A stretch of DNA of 25,049 bases from a virus: the IMG/VR virus record IMGVR_UViG_3300025325_000517, positions 1 to 25,049 of that record. One strand, written 5' to 3'. The notes beneath the pieces are model-generated. The model had not been told where the DNA came from, did not search any database, and saw only the letters and a program-made list of their open reading frames with translations. A program made the position numbers and the translations under genes. Within the stretch, counting starts at the first letter, position 1. The number at the start of each line of letters is the position of its first letter. Shown piece after piece: positions 1-7,237 of the stretch.

Positions 1-82
1 CATCGTGTGGCACGCGCATTATCTCATGGGCCGATTTCTGTGGCAGCGATCAAGCACAAATTATCGCAACATCGGAGATGAT

Positions 83-889
83 ATGCGCCGAATCGCGCTG
101 ACGGCCGTTCTCTTCGCGCTGCTGTTCACTTCTCAGCCCGATCCCGTGCCCGCCGCGCCGCTCGCGTCGCACATCGTCTACGTGCCGCTGGCGGCACATC
201 AATATCTGCCGCGTCATGGCGCAGGCATGGGCTTCCCGGAATGCGGCGACTGGGATGTGCTTCGGCCAGAATGGTACTATAATTGGGGCTACGAATCTTC
301 GTGCCCGGACGCGGCGCGCTACGTGTACGTGGACATGATCGAAAAAGAGACGGACATGGACGATCCCATCGGCACCGAATGGCTGCTGGGATTCAACGAG
401 CCTGACTTGGCCGACCAGTCCAATCTATCGCCGCGCCATGCCGCCGAACTATGGCGCATCATCGAGAATCGGCATCCCGATCGCCGCCTGGTGTCGCCGG
501 CGCCGTCGCAGCGTCACCCGGATTGGCTGTGGCAGATGGTCGCGGAATATCGCGCCCTCTACGGCGAGTCGCCGCGCTTCGAGGCACTCGCGTATCATTT
601 CTACGACGTGAGCGTTCCGGGCGCGCTGGCGGCGTATCTGGGCACGCGGCGCGATGAGGCTGCCGCGCAGGGCTACGATGTACAGATCTGGCTCACTGAA
701 TTCGGCACATGCGGCGATGCTGTGTGGATGGCCGAATCTGTCGCCTGGCTCCGGGCGCAGCCGTGGGTCGCGCGCTGGGCATGGTACGGCGCGCGCGTTC
801 AGCCCAACGGCGACTGCACGTCGCTTCTGGACGATGACGGCCTGACGGCGTATGGCGAGCGTTTCGTGGCGCTGCGGGAGATGCGATGA
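83..889 (+). CDS. Secreted Asl1-like glycoside hydrolase (GH128-type catalytic core)
   Basis: A 268-residue protein beginning with a basic-hydrophobic signal peptide (MRR, then a hydrophobic run to about residue 17, then a Pro/Ala-rich stretch). The ATG at 83 follows a GGAG at 74-77; an in-frame ATG at 5 would add 26 residues ahead of the signal peptide and is less likely. The fold signature is that of glycosyl hydrolase catalytic core proteins. FNEPD at 104-108 carries the probable acid/base Glu106, and LTEFG at 204-208 carries the probable nucleophile Glu206. Aromatic-rich strands such as YHFYD (171-175) and RWAWYG (231-236) fit a TIM barrel. It probably hydrolyses a beta-glucan-like polymer outside the cytoplasm; the substrate is not readable. 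Its stop overlaps the next start in an ATGA, so it is the first visible gene of the operon. Confidence 0.75.
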   Translation: MRRIALTAVLFALLFTSQPDPVPAAPLASHIVYVPLAAHQYLPRHGAGMGFPECGDWDVLRPEWYYNWGYESSCPDAARYVYVDMIEKETDMDDPIGTEWLLGFNEPDLADQSNLSPRHAAELWRIIENRHPDRRLVSPAPSQRHPDWLWQMVAEYRALYGESPRFEALAYHFYDVSVPGALAAYLGTRRDEAAAQGYDVQIWLTEFGTCGDAVWMAESVAWLRAQPWVARWAWYGARVQPNGDCTSLLDDDGLTAYGERFVALREMR

Positions 890-1758
890 AGGCGCTGGTA
901 TTCGGATTGGGCAACATCGGCGTGCGTCATGTGCGCAATCTGAAGGCGCTCCGGCCTGATTGCCTGATCGTCGGCGCAGACCCGCGCCTGGCGGGTCCGC
1001 TGCAAAGCGCCATCTCGAACGGCTATCATGACAGTCTGCCTGTGACGTATCTCTACGAGGACTGGCGCAAGGCGCTCGAGCGCCATCACGATGTAGATGC
1101 CGCGATTATCGCCAGTCCTACGCAATTTCATATAGAGCAGATGGAGGCATTCGCTGCGCGCTCCATTCCGTTTTATGTCGAAAAACCGCTGATCGCCCTG
1201 GAACAAATGAATCCGATGATGATCGATTTATTGGATGACTGCGCAGATTTGCATTGCGCCGTCGATTTCCAATATCGCTTCCATCCGATCCTCCGTGAGG
1301 CGGCCCGCAAGATCATCATGAATGAATACGCGCGCTTCTATGCCTGTGATGACTTGCTTGCCAAGTACGGCCCGGATTGCCTGTCATATATCGCCGCACA
1401 TCCCATCGACACAGCGCTATGGCTGTTCGGTCCAGCCAACTCTATCCGCTTGAAGACGGACGGCCTGACGGTATATGGAACGATTGAGCACGCGCATGGC
1501 GAGAGCTTCCACGACTATCGCATCGACGCGAAGACGCGCATTTCAACCGTGACCACCCAGAAGAACGGCGGGCGCGACTCGGAGGGTTGGTCGCTCTATG
1601 CCAATGACGAGATGTACCGCGATGCGCTCGCGGCGTGGCTGGCGTGGGCGACGGGCGGCGCGGCACGCGACGACCGAACAGCAACGCTGGACGATGGACT
1701 GTGCGTGATGGAAGTCATGGCGCAGACGAAAATCAAGGAAGGAGAGAGACAACCATGA
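886..1758 (+). CDS. Gfo/Idh/MocA-family NAD(P)-dependent oxidoreductase
   Basis: A 290-residue Rossmann-fold dehydrogenase. The dinucleotide-binding glycines are in VFGLGNIGVRH (G7, G9, G12), and the family EKP motif (E99-K100-P101) supplies the catalytic-site lysine. HPID at 172-175 matches the usual His/Asp region of the second domain. Known members oxidise or reduce sugars and nucleotide sugars. It is short for the family (usually 330-380), with a reduced C-terminal sheet. It starts in the ATGA of the glycosidase stop and ends in an ATGA with the next gene, so translation is probably coupled. Neighbouring sugar genes suggest a nucleotide-sugar or glycan substrate, by inference only. Confidence 0.85.
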   Translation: MKALVFGLGNIGVRHVRNLKALRPDCLIVGADPRLAGPLQSAISNGYHDSLPVTYLYEDWRKALERHHDVDAAIIASPTQFHIEQMEAFAARSIPFYVEKPLIALEQMNPMMIDLLDDCADLHCAVDFQYRFHPILREAARKIIMNEYARFYACDDLLAKYGPDCLSYIAAHPIDTALWLFGPANSIRLKTDGLTVYGTIEHAHGESFHDYRIDAKTRISTVTTQKNGGRDSEGWSLYANDEMYRDALAAWLAWATGGAARDDRTATLDDGLCVMEVMAQTKIKEGERQP

Positions 1759-1982
1759 ACACCCTGCACGTACTCGATCGGACGGGCGATACCAAGATTA
1801 CCTGGGATCGCACGATCCCTGAGGAGGTGGGGGCCGCGCGGGCGACCTTCAATAGGCTGAAGCAGGATAATCGCTATCTGGCCTACAAAGTAAATCCAGG
1901 CGGCAACAAGGGCGAGGTCATCACCGAATTCGATCCGGATGCCGAGAAAATCATCCTCGCCCCGCCCATGGTGGGTGGGTAG
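1755..1982 (+). CDS. Small conserved-looking phage protein (75 aa)
   Basis: The start is the ATG at 1755, overlapping the previous stop by ATGA and preceded by GGAGAGAG at 1741-1748. The protein opens with a VLDRTGDTKITWD pattern and ends DPDAEKIILAPPMVGG. I recognise this pattern from small proteins that recur in phage and phage-like contigs, but no function is known to me. There is no membrane segment, signal peptide or metal motif. It probably forms a small alpha/beta domain. It has no obvious link to the sugar enzymes on either side, which fits a mosaic phage operon. Confidence 0.7.
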   Translation: MNTLHVLDRTGDTKITWDRTIPEEVGAARATFNRLKQDNRYLAYKVNPGGNKGEVITEFDPDAEKIILAPPMVGG

Positions 1983-1983
1983 C

Positions 1984-2514
1984 GTGGCAGCCCTAACTGA
2001 GTCAAATTCCATGACCGGCACCTGGGAGTCATGGGCGGTGGATACATCTAATACGGCTACATGCAGTTCAGCGACATGGACGCATTTGACTAGCGGAACG
2101 ACTCATATCGTCAGCGTCGTCTATACGGCGCGGCGCGAACTGTCCGCAGAGGAACGCGAGCAGATGCGCCTGGAAAACAAACAACTGCGACAATGGGCAG
2201 ACAGGCGCGCAGAGGAGCGCAGGCAGGCCGATGCCCGCGCCGACGATTTGCTCCTGTCACTTCTGACACCCGCCGAACGCGAGACGATGGAGAAGATGGC
2301 GGCGCTCGTCGTCAGGGGCCAGACCGGGCGCACTTTCCGACTGCGGCGGGGACGAATAGCCAATGTGGACGAGATGGACGCGGGCGGCAATGTGATCGCC
2401 AGGTTCTGCATTCACCCTCGAGAATCCGTACCCTATGGCGATAATCTGCTGGCTCAGAAATTGATGCTCGAGACGAATGAGGCTGAATTTCTGAGGATAG
2501 CCAATCGCAGCTGA
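1984..2514 (+). CDS. Phage protein of unknown function (176 aa), coiled-coil middle
   Basis: The GTG at 1984 is two bases after the previous stop; an ATG at 2011 is an alternative start. The first 45 residues are rich in Ser, Thr and Trp (W-x-x-W spacing). A charged helix follows (about residues 50-90, Glu/Arg/Gln-rich, probably coiled coil), then a compact C-terminal domain with GRTFRLRRGRIANV, a CIHP motif and an ending like LLAQKLMLETNEAEFLRIAN. This layout is familiar from uncharacterised phage-contig proteins. Cys and His in CIHP could bind metal, but there is no second clear pair. Function unknown. Confidence 0.65.
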   Translation: MAALTESNSMTGTWESWAVDTSNTATCSSATWTHLTSGTTHIVSVVYTARRELSAEEREQMRLENKQLRQWADRRAEERRQADARADDLLLSLLTPAERETMEKMAALVVRGQTGRTFRLRRGRIANVDEMDAGGNVIARFCIHPRESVPYGDNLLAQKLMLETNEAEFLRIANRS

Positions 2515-2528
2515 CAAAGGGGGTCATC

Positions 2529-2816
2529 ATGCTTGAGGTGTCCGGAACGCTTGCGAAGGACTGCCCGCGCGGGCAGGATGTGGCCGCGCTTCATCAGAAC
2601 GGCACGAGGCGCATGCCGACACTCGGCGGCTGGAAGATAGAGCCGAAGTACGAGCCGACGTATACCGTCGGCCTGCCATTCGGCGGCCTGCATCCTGTCG
2701 CGCCCGTCGCTCTCAAGGCGGGCGACGTCCTCGTCGCCGACGCCGAGACGGGTGAGGCGGCGCGTGTGGAGCGAGACGGCGAAGTCGTGTGGATCAAGGA
2801 CGGCGGCGATGAATGA
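2529..2816 (+). CDS. Hypothetical protein (95 aa)
   Basis: The start follows an AAGGGGG Shine-Dalgarno at 2516-2522. The protein is beta-rich, with a C-terminal stretch (about residues 55-95) of the form ALKAGDVLVADAETGEAARVERDGEVVW, suggesting a small barrel or lipoyl-like beta domain. No catalytic or metal-binding motif is visible. The last eight bases overlap the start of the PseG-like gene, so it is probably co-translated. I do not recognise the family. Confidence 0.6.
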   Translation: MLEVSGTLAKDCPRGQDVAALHQNGTRRMPTLGGWKIEPKYEPTYTVGLPFGGLHPVAPVALKAGDVLVADAETGEAARVERDGEVVWIKDGGDE

Positions 2817-3774
2817 CGTTCTGTTCTGGGTCATCGGCGACAGGCAGCACGGCATGGGTCACGTCGCCCGCAGCATTGTCCTGGCCGATGAATTGGGACG
2901 GCGCGGCCATCGCTGCCGATTCGCCACGGCCCACGAAACGCCCGGATTCCACCGCCTGCGCCGCTCACCGCACGTAACGACGGATTACCATCCAGATGAT
3001 TTGTCGTGGATGAAACGTGGCGGCGATTGGCTCGTCGTCGACGTCGAGGGCGGATCCGATCGTGCGCTGCTCGAGGCGGCCCGCCCGCGATTCCGTAAGG
3101 TGATTGTCGTCGCCGGCAGCGGCTGGACGCTGCGCGATGAGCAGGCGGTGCGCGAGAATGCCGACCTCGTCGTCTGCCAAACGATAGCCGTGCCCGACGA
3201 GGATGACGGTTATCTGTACGGCGCGGAATTGATCGTGATCGATCCGCGCTTTGCGGCCTGCGTCCCGAACCCGGATGGCCCGATTGTCGTCAGCTTCGGC
3301 GGCGGCGATCCGCACGATTTGACGTGGCTGGCGGCGGGCGCGCTGCTGGACGCAGACGTGCGGGGCGGGCGAGAGATCATTCAGGTTGTCGGCCCCGCCG
3401 CCTATGGCACGAGTCTGGCAGAGAGTGGTGCGCGCATCGTCGCGTCACCCGGTTCGCTGGCGTCCATTTTGGACGGCGCGTCATTACTCGTTGGCCAATT
3501 CGGCATGACGGCCTATGAGGCGGCGGCGGCGGGCGTGCCGTCAGTGTTATATGGTCTGAGTGGTGACCACGTTTCGACGGCGCTGCGATTGCAACAGGAA
3601 AACGCGGCGTTCGTGGCGGGTCTATGGGACGAATTCAACAAGGACGATCTGATCGACCTGGCCGCCTCCATCCTGGGCCGCGATGAAATGTGGCGCGCCA
3701 TGAGCGCGGCGGGCAAGCGGCTGATCGATGGCCAGGGCGTCGTGCGCGTGGCGGACAGAATCGAAGGAGAATGA
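2809..3774 (+). CDS. PseG/SpsG-like UDP-sugar hydrolase or GT28-type glycosyltransferase
   Basis: A 321-residue GT-B-like protein. The N-terminal motif GDRQHGMGHVARS (residues 10-22) matches the G-x-GH-x-x-R motif of PseG/SpsG, with His18 in the place of the PseG catalytic histidine. The C-terminal nucleotide-binding half has IVVSFGGGDP (159-168) and VGQFGMTAYEAAAAGVPSV (228-246), typical of MurG/PseG-type UDP-sugar binding. PseG removes UDP from a UDP-diacetamido-sugar on the way to pseudaminic acid; SpsG relatives act in spore-coat polysaccharide synthesis. The ATG at 2809 is chosen because homology begins there; it overlaps the previous gene by 8 bases. A PseG-like gene together with an SpsF-like gene (10457) is typical of nonulosonic-acid or SPS loci. 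Exact substrate unknown. Confidence 0.75.
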   Translation: MNDVLFWVIGDRQHGMGHVARSIVLADELGRRGHRCRFATAHETPGFHRLRRSPHVTTDYHPDDLSWMKRGGDWLVVDVEGGSDRALLEAARPRFRKVIVVAGSGWTLRDEQAVRENADLVVCQTIAVPDEDDGYLYGAELIVIDPRFAACVPNPDGPIVVSFGGGDPHDLTWLAAGALLDADVRGGREIIQVVGPAAYGTSLAESGARIVASPGSLASILDGASLLVGQFGMTAYEAAAAGVPSVLYGLSGDHVSTALRLQQENAAFVAGLWDEFNKDDLIDLAASILGRDEMWRAMSAAGKRLIDGQGVVRVADRIEGE

Positions 3775-3775
3775 G

Positions 3776-3988
3776 ATGAGACATAGATGTTTGGGGGTTC
3801 ATCTTGAGGATCATTGGAATTGGAAATGTCCCTTCTGCGAATATGAATTCAATGTATGGGACGAGGGGGGGAGATTCGAGCGCATCAGCATGGGCGCAGG
3901 CGAATCACAAATCACGCATTTCGGAGGCGTGGGCGGGCTGGAAATGATCAATATGCCGACGGCGTTTCAGTCGAATGACGCGGCATGA
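3776..3988 (+). CDS. Small hypothetical protein with a CPFC knuckle (70 aa)
   Basis: The ATG at 3776 has AAGGAGA at 3764-3770. The protein contains one Cys pair in KCPFCEYEF (about residues 19-27) and an earlier His-Arg-Cys near the N-terminus, so a small zinc-binding unit is possible. The gene is noticeably AT-richer than its neighbours, suggesting separate acquisition. Its 3' end overlaps the duplicated methyltransferase start segment (3984-4015). Function unknown. Confidence 0.5.
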   Translation: MRHRCLGVHLEDHWNWKCPFCEYEFNVWDEGGRFERISMGAGESQITHFGGVGGLEMINMPTAFQSNDAA

Positions 3989-4015
3989 TGGCCCGCTTCT
4001 GGGAGAACGCGATGG
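3984..4015 (+). repeat. Diverged copy of the methyltransferase 5' end
   Basis: This 32-base stretch matches 4117-4148 (inside the methyltransferase gene) with 5 mismatches. In one frame it reads HDGPLLGERDG against HNGPLLGERDG in the intact gene. Three of the mismatches are synonymous third-position changes (Glu, Arg, Asp codons), so the copy seems to descend from a translated methyltransferase start rather than arising by chance. The match ends abruptly after the GERDG codons, and the frame stops at TAA a few codons later. Confidence 0.7.
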
Positions 4016-4099
4016 ATGGATGACTTACTCAGGACGATAATAGCATTCGCGATATTGGGTATCGGCATTGTCATTGCATTCAAAGTGGGCAGGATTTGA
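4016..4099 (+). CDS. Candidate 27-residue single-pass membrane microprotein
   Basis: The ATG at 4016 gives MDDLLRTIIAFAILGIGI and then VIAFKVGRI before TGA. About 17 hydrophobic residues form one membrane helix with acidic N- and basic C-terminal ends. The stop overlaps the methyltransferase start in TGATG, which would couple translation. GGGAGA lies 10 bases upstream (4001-4006). It sits between the scar copy and the intact methyltransferase start, so it may have arrived with the event that made the duplication. It could also be chance coding. Confidence 0.35.
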   Translation: MDDLLRTIIAFAILGIGIVIAFKVGRI

Positions 4100-4980
4100 T
4101 GGCTCAGGCCGCATTGCATAACGGCCCGCTTCTGGGAGAGCGTGACGGCCTGCGCGTGATTTCGTGTCACGCTTGCGGCTTCGCGCATCTGGAGACACTG
4201 CCCGACGCGGCGGCGCTGGCGGACTATTACGTCAAAGATTTCTGGCGCGAAAAGCCGGGAGCGCTGGAACGCATAGAGGAGCAGCGCGAATGGTGGCACG
4301 TGATTTATGATGATTGGATGGACTGTATCGAGCAATATGTGACGGGACGGGATTTGTTGGATGTGGGCGCGGGATATGGATTTTTCATAGATGCCGTCCA
4401 TGAACGCGGCTGGAATCCCTGGGGCATAGAACCCAATCGTGTCGCGTGTGAATATGCGGACAAAAAACTCGGATGGCCGTTGTTCAATGGTTCGTGGGAA
4501 GATTGGGATTATGGTTGGGGATTTAATTTCATATCGGCGCTGTGGCTCATTGAACATCTGCCCGATCCGTTCCGCTTCTTGCGTTGGTGTCATGCGCGAC
4601 TGAAGGAAGGCGGCGTATTGCTGCTCGTCACGCCGAACGACTTCAGCCGCAATCAGGAACAGGCGAACAAGACGGTCACCAGGCCATATTGGTGGATCGA
4701 TAAGACTCATCTCAATTACCTCACGCCCGTCACGCTCGCCAATTTGCTCGGGCGCGCTGGATTCAGAGTCGCAGACCATCTGACGATGTTCCCGATGGAG
4801 CTATTCCTGATGCGCGGCCATGACTATACGGTGGACGACGAGATCGGGCGTCGCTGCCATAAGCGCGTCGAGCGATTCGACCTGCGCATGAGGCGCGAGG
4901 AGCGGATCGCGTTATACCGGCGTTGGGCGCGCGCGGGCATGGGCAGGGAGATTGTGTTCGTGGCGATAAAAGATGCTTAA
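4099..4980 (+). CDS. Class I SAM-dependent methyltransferase (Methyltransf_23-like)
   Basis: A 293-residue protein. SAM motif I is LLDVGAGYG (86-94), followed by acidic Glu111 at the end of strand 2. LWLIEHLPDP (148-157) is the motif-IV-like segment, and GGVLLLVTPND (171-181) the later strand. A short N-terminal domain has one Cys pair, CHACGF (23-28). Relatives that act on sugars usually carry two CxxC pairs there, and the upstream pair is missing, so the N-terminus looks truncated. Position among nucleotide-sugar genes suggests O-, N- or C-methylation of a sugar, by inference. The ATG at 4099 overlaps the microprotein stop. The middle of the gene is AT-richer than its ends. Confidence 0.8.
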   Translation: MAQAALHNGPLLGERDGLRVISCHACGFAHLETLPDAAALADYYVKDFWREKPGALERIEEQREWWHVIYDDWMDCIEQYVTGRDLLDVGAGYGFFIDAVHERGWNPWGIEPNRVACEYADKKLGWPLFNGSWEDWDYGWGFNFISALWLIEHLPDPFRFLRWCHARLKEGGVLLLVTPNDFSRNQEQANKTVTRPYWWIDKTHLNYLTPVTLANLLGRAGFRVADHLTMFPMELFLMRGHDYTVDDEIGRRCHKRVERFDLRMRREERIALYRRWARAGMGREIVFVAIKDA

Positions 4981-5179
4981 AGTCCCTCTGCGGCGGCGCA
5001 AGATCAAGAAAATGATGGTGCCTTATGTGACATGGCTTGCTTTTAATATTGAGCAGCATCCCATATCGGATGTATTCGCCTGGTTCGGGATCAATTCATG
5101 GAGATGGGGCATTGAGATTGTCATTCTCAATGTCGGCCTGTCCTGTTTCTTGTCGTCCGATTATGACAGGGACAAATGA
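4973..5179 (+). CDS. Small hypothetical protein, possible membrane anchor (68 aa)
   Basis: It overlaps the methyltransferase end by 8 bases. A very basic N-terminus (RRRKIKK) is followed by an aromatic segment and a moderately hydrophobic stretch at about residues 46-60 (IEIVILNVGLSCFL). An internal ATG at 5012 is a possible alternative start. The gene is AT-rich. Its stop overlaps the next start (ATGA), supporting a real operon member. No family recognised. Confidence 0.45.
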   Translation: MLKVPLRRRKIKKMMVPYVTWLAFNIEQHPISDVFAWFGINSWRWGIEIVILNVGLSCFLSSDYDRDK

Positions 5180-5400
5180 TGATTAAAAAGTCTTCTTTTC
5201 ATTCTGGCGACATTGTCCACGCCTACATCAATCGGGGCAGCGATCGGGATGGACCCTACAATCAATTCGAGGAAGGCCTGGTCATTGAAGTTCGTGAGGG
5301 TAAAATTCTTGTGGAATTGCATGACTCTACACGGCAATGGGTTGAGGATCACCCCGCTCGAATAAGATTGATAAAAAGGACACGGAGCGCAGACGCATGA
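5176..5400 (+). CDS. Small hypothetical protein (74 aa)
   Basis: It begins in an ATGATGA overlap with the previous gene and ends in an ATGA overlap with the dehydrogenase, which supports expression. The sequence is beta-rich (SGDIVHAYINRG, then EEGLVIEVREGKILVELHDS), reminiscent of small SH3- or KOW-like barrels, but no diagnostic residues can be named. It is AT-richer than the flanking enzymes, like the other small ORFs inserted in this operon. Function unknown. Confidence 0.5.
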   Translation: MMIKKSSFHSGDIVHAYINRGSDRDGPYNQFEEGLVIEVREGKILVELHDSTRQWVEDHPARIRLIKRTRSADA

Positions 5401-6074
5401 CCCAGATCGCTCTTTTGACGGGCGGCTCGCGCGGGATCGGCGCGGCCACGGCGGAATTGCTGCGCGAGCGAGGGTGGGAAGTAAATGCCCCATCGCGTCA
5501 GCGGCTTGACTTCTCGGATACGGGCCTGCTAAATGTCTATCTAATGGACTGGCTTAGCGGCTTGGAAGTTCCACGATTCGATGCAGTGATATTCTGTCAC
5601 GGCGAATGGTATTCGCGTTCGCCCTGGCAAAACCGCTATGTCGATCCGGCCATAGTCTGGTATCGGCAGTTCACCATTCGCATTTTCTCACCGATATTCC
5701 TGCTTCAATTCCTGCTCGGCGGCGATCCGAAATGGCATCCTGGATGCGTTGTCATGGTTTCATCGACGCGCGGCCTGATAGGCGGCGTGAATACCGGACC
5801 CTATGCGGCAGCATGCGCCGCACAAATCGTGCTGATGCAGGGGTACGCTCGAGAATATGAGGGAAGGACACGCTTTAATGTGATATGTCCGGGATTGACT
5901 GACACCGACATGGGCCGCGAGGTCATTGCCACGGGTGACGCGAAGCCGGACGCCGTGCCGCAGCCGGTGGGGGCCGTCGCCGCTGAGATCGTGCGGCTGA
6001 TCGAGTCGGACGATAATGGGCGGGTTATGCGCGTCGTGGACGGCGTGGCGACGGAGGCGAAATGGAGCTGGTGA
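5397..6074 (+). CDS. Short-chain dehydrogenase-like protein with altered YxxxK motif
   Basis: A 225-residue SDR fold. The cofactor-binding TGGSRGIG is at 8-15, the usual NNAG region is replaced by a CHG (67-69), and the catalytic-serine region is MVSSTRG (120-126). The active-site tyrosine is present (Tyr136), but the lysine four residues later is Cys140 (YAAAC, codon TGC), so the classic Tyr-xxx-Lys pair is broken. It may be a non-reductive SDR (epimerase- or dehydratase-like, or a binding protein) or inactive. Coupling by ATGA to the preceding gene and a 13-base overlap with the following radical SAM gene place it in the sugar operon. Confidence 0.8.
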   Translation: MTQIALLTGGSRGIGAATAELLRERGWEVNAPSRQRLDFSDTGLLNVYLMDWLSGLEVPRFDAVIFCHGEWYSRSPWQNRYVDPAIVWYRQFTIRIFSPIFLLQFLLGGDPKWHPGCVVMVSSTRGLIGGVNTGPYAAACAAQIVLMQGYAREYEGRTRFNVICPGLTDTDMGREVIATGDAKPDAVPQPVGAVAAEIVRLIESDDNGRVMRVVDGVATEAKWSW

Positions 6075-7237
6075 ATCCGCTCACGGCCTTTGTTTTTCCC
6101 GGCACATGGGATGCGCCGCTCGACATACACGGTATAGGCATGAAGGGCGTCAGGGAAAAGCAAGGCGTCAGCTTCAGCCGGCACGGATTCGTGCAGGCCC
6201 GCGACCACGGCGGCGACGCGGATGCCATCGGCGCGGCGGTGCGGCGCGCGCTGAGGCCGCTCTCACTCCCGATGCTGCAAGTGGCGCGGGAAGATTACGA
6301 CGCGCGCAAGCCGGGCCTGTTTCCGCGTTACTTCATCGTGGAACCGAATGCTTCGTGCAATCGCAGATGCATCTTTTGTCCTATCCTGGTAACGAATCGC
6401 AAGGGAAACATGAAGTGGCAGCATTTTGTCAAACTCATGAAAGAGTGCAGAAAACATTGGGTATATGGAATAAGCTTATACCAACTTTCAGAACCGTTTC
6501 TGTGGCGCGGCTCTGCTCCTGGATATAATGAACGATATGACATCAGCGACATGGTGAATGTCGCTAGGCATATGGGTGGTTTTCGCGCCGTCAATCTGTC
6601 TACTAACGGCGATGTGCCAAACCTGGATTGCATCCTCGGATCGCAATTAGACGATCTTATTATCAGCATCGATGGCACGACCGCCGAAGTCTATGACGCC
6701 AATCGGCCTAGCACGAAGCCGAATGACACGGGCGCATTCGAGCGTACGATAAACCGCGTGCGGGATTTCCTGAAGCGCAAGGTGGCGCGGGGCGACATTA
6801 GGCCGTTCATCAGACTTCAGTGTATCAACAAAGAGAACACGGCGGCGCAGGTCGTGGATTTCATCCGCTACTGGATCGACATACCGGGCGTGGACGATGT
6901 GCTGATCAAGCACCTGGACAGCATGAGACCGTGGCTTGGCTCGTCCGTGGTGAGCGATGAAGAAGACGCAATCAAGGCGCGCATCGTGGCCGATATGCCG
7001 TGCCAACACATTTACAGCGTCGGAAGCATGGTCGCGGATGGCCGGTTCAACGCGTGCGCGCATGACGCCTACACCGAACTGACGACGGCAGGCGCGAACA
7101 TCGACGAGATGACATTCGTGGAATGGTGGAATGGCGACTACATGAACGCACTGCGGGCGGAGCACGAAGGCAAAGCGGCGGCGAATCGCCGACTGCCCTG
7201 CCGCGAGTGCAGGGAGATGGATACATGGCTGGGATGA
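6062..7237 (+). CDS. Radical SAM protein with SPASM-like C-terminal cysteines
   Basis: A 391-residue protein. The 4Fe-4S motif is CNRRCIFC (Cys99, Cys103, Cys106), followed by the barrel (STNGD and LIISIDGTT segments). The C-terminal third holds further cysteines (PCQHIYSVG, FNACAHD, and CRECRE near the end) that could bind an auxiliary cluster, as in SPASM/twitch proteins. An N-terminal extension of about 80 residues precedes the cluster motif. Such enzymes do radical modification of peptides, sugars or cofactors; the target here is unknown. It overlaps the SDR by 13 bases and the B12 radical SAM by 13. Its last codons (EMDTWLG) recur in the chimeric remnant at 8541-8642. Confidence 0.85.
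   Translation: MELVNPLTAFVFPGTWDAPLDIHGIGMKGVREKQGVSFSRHGFVQARDHGGDADAIGAAVRRALRPLSLPMLQVAREDYDARKPGLFPRYFIVEPNASCNRRCIFCPILVTNRKGNMKWQHFVKLMKECRKHWVYGISLYQLSEPFLWRGSAPGYNERYDISDMVNVARHMGGFRAVNLSTNGDVPNLDCILGSQLDDLIISIDGTTAEVYDANRPSTKPNDTGAFERTINRVRDFLKRKVARGDIRPFIRLQCINKENTAAQVVDFIRYWIDIPGVDDVLIKHLDSMRPWLGSSVVSDEEDAIKARIVADMPCQHIYSVGSMVADGRFNACAHDAYTELTTAGANIDEMTFVEWWNGDYMNALRAEHEGKAAANRRLPCRECREMDTWLG

Noticed and set aside
3967-4779. A 270-codon minus-strand frame opposite the methyltransferase.
   Set aside because: The + strand shows SAM-binding motifs; the antisense product has none.
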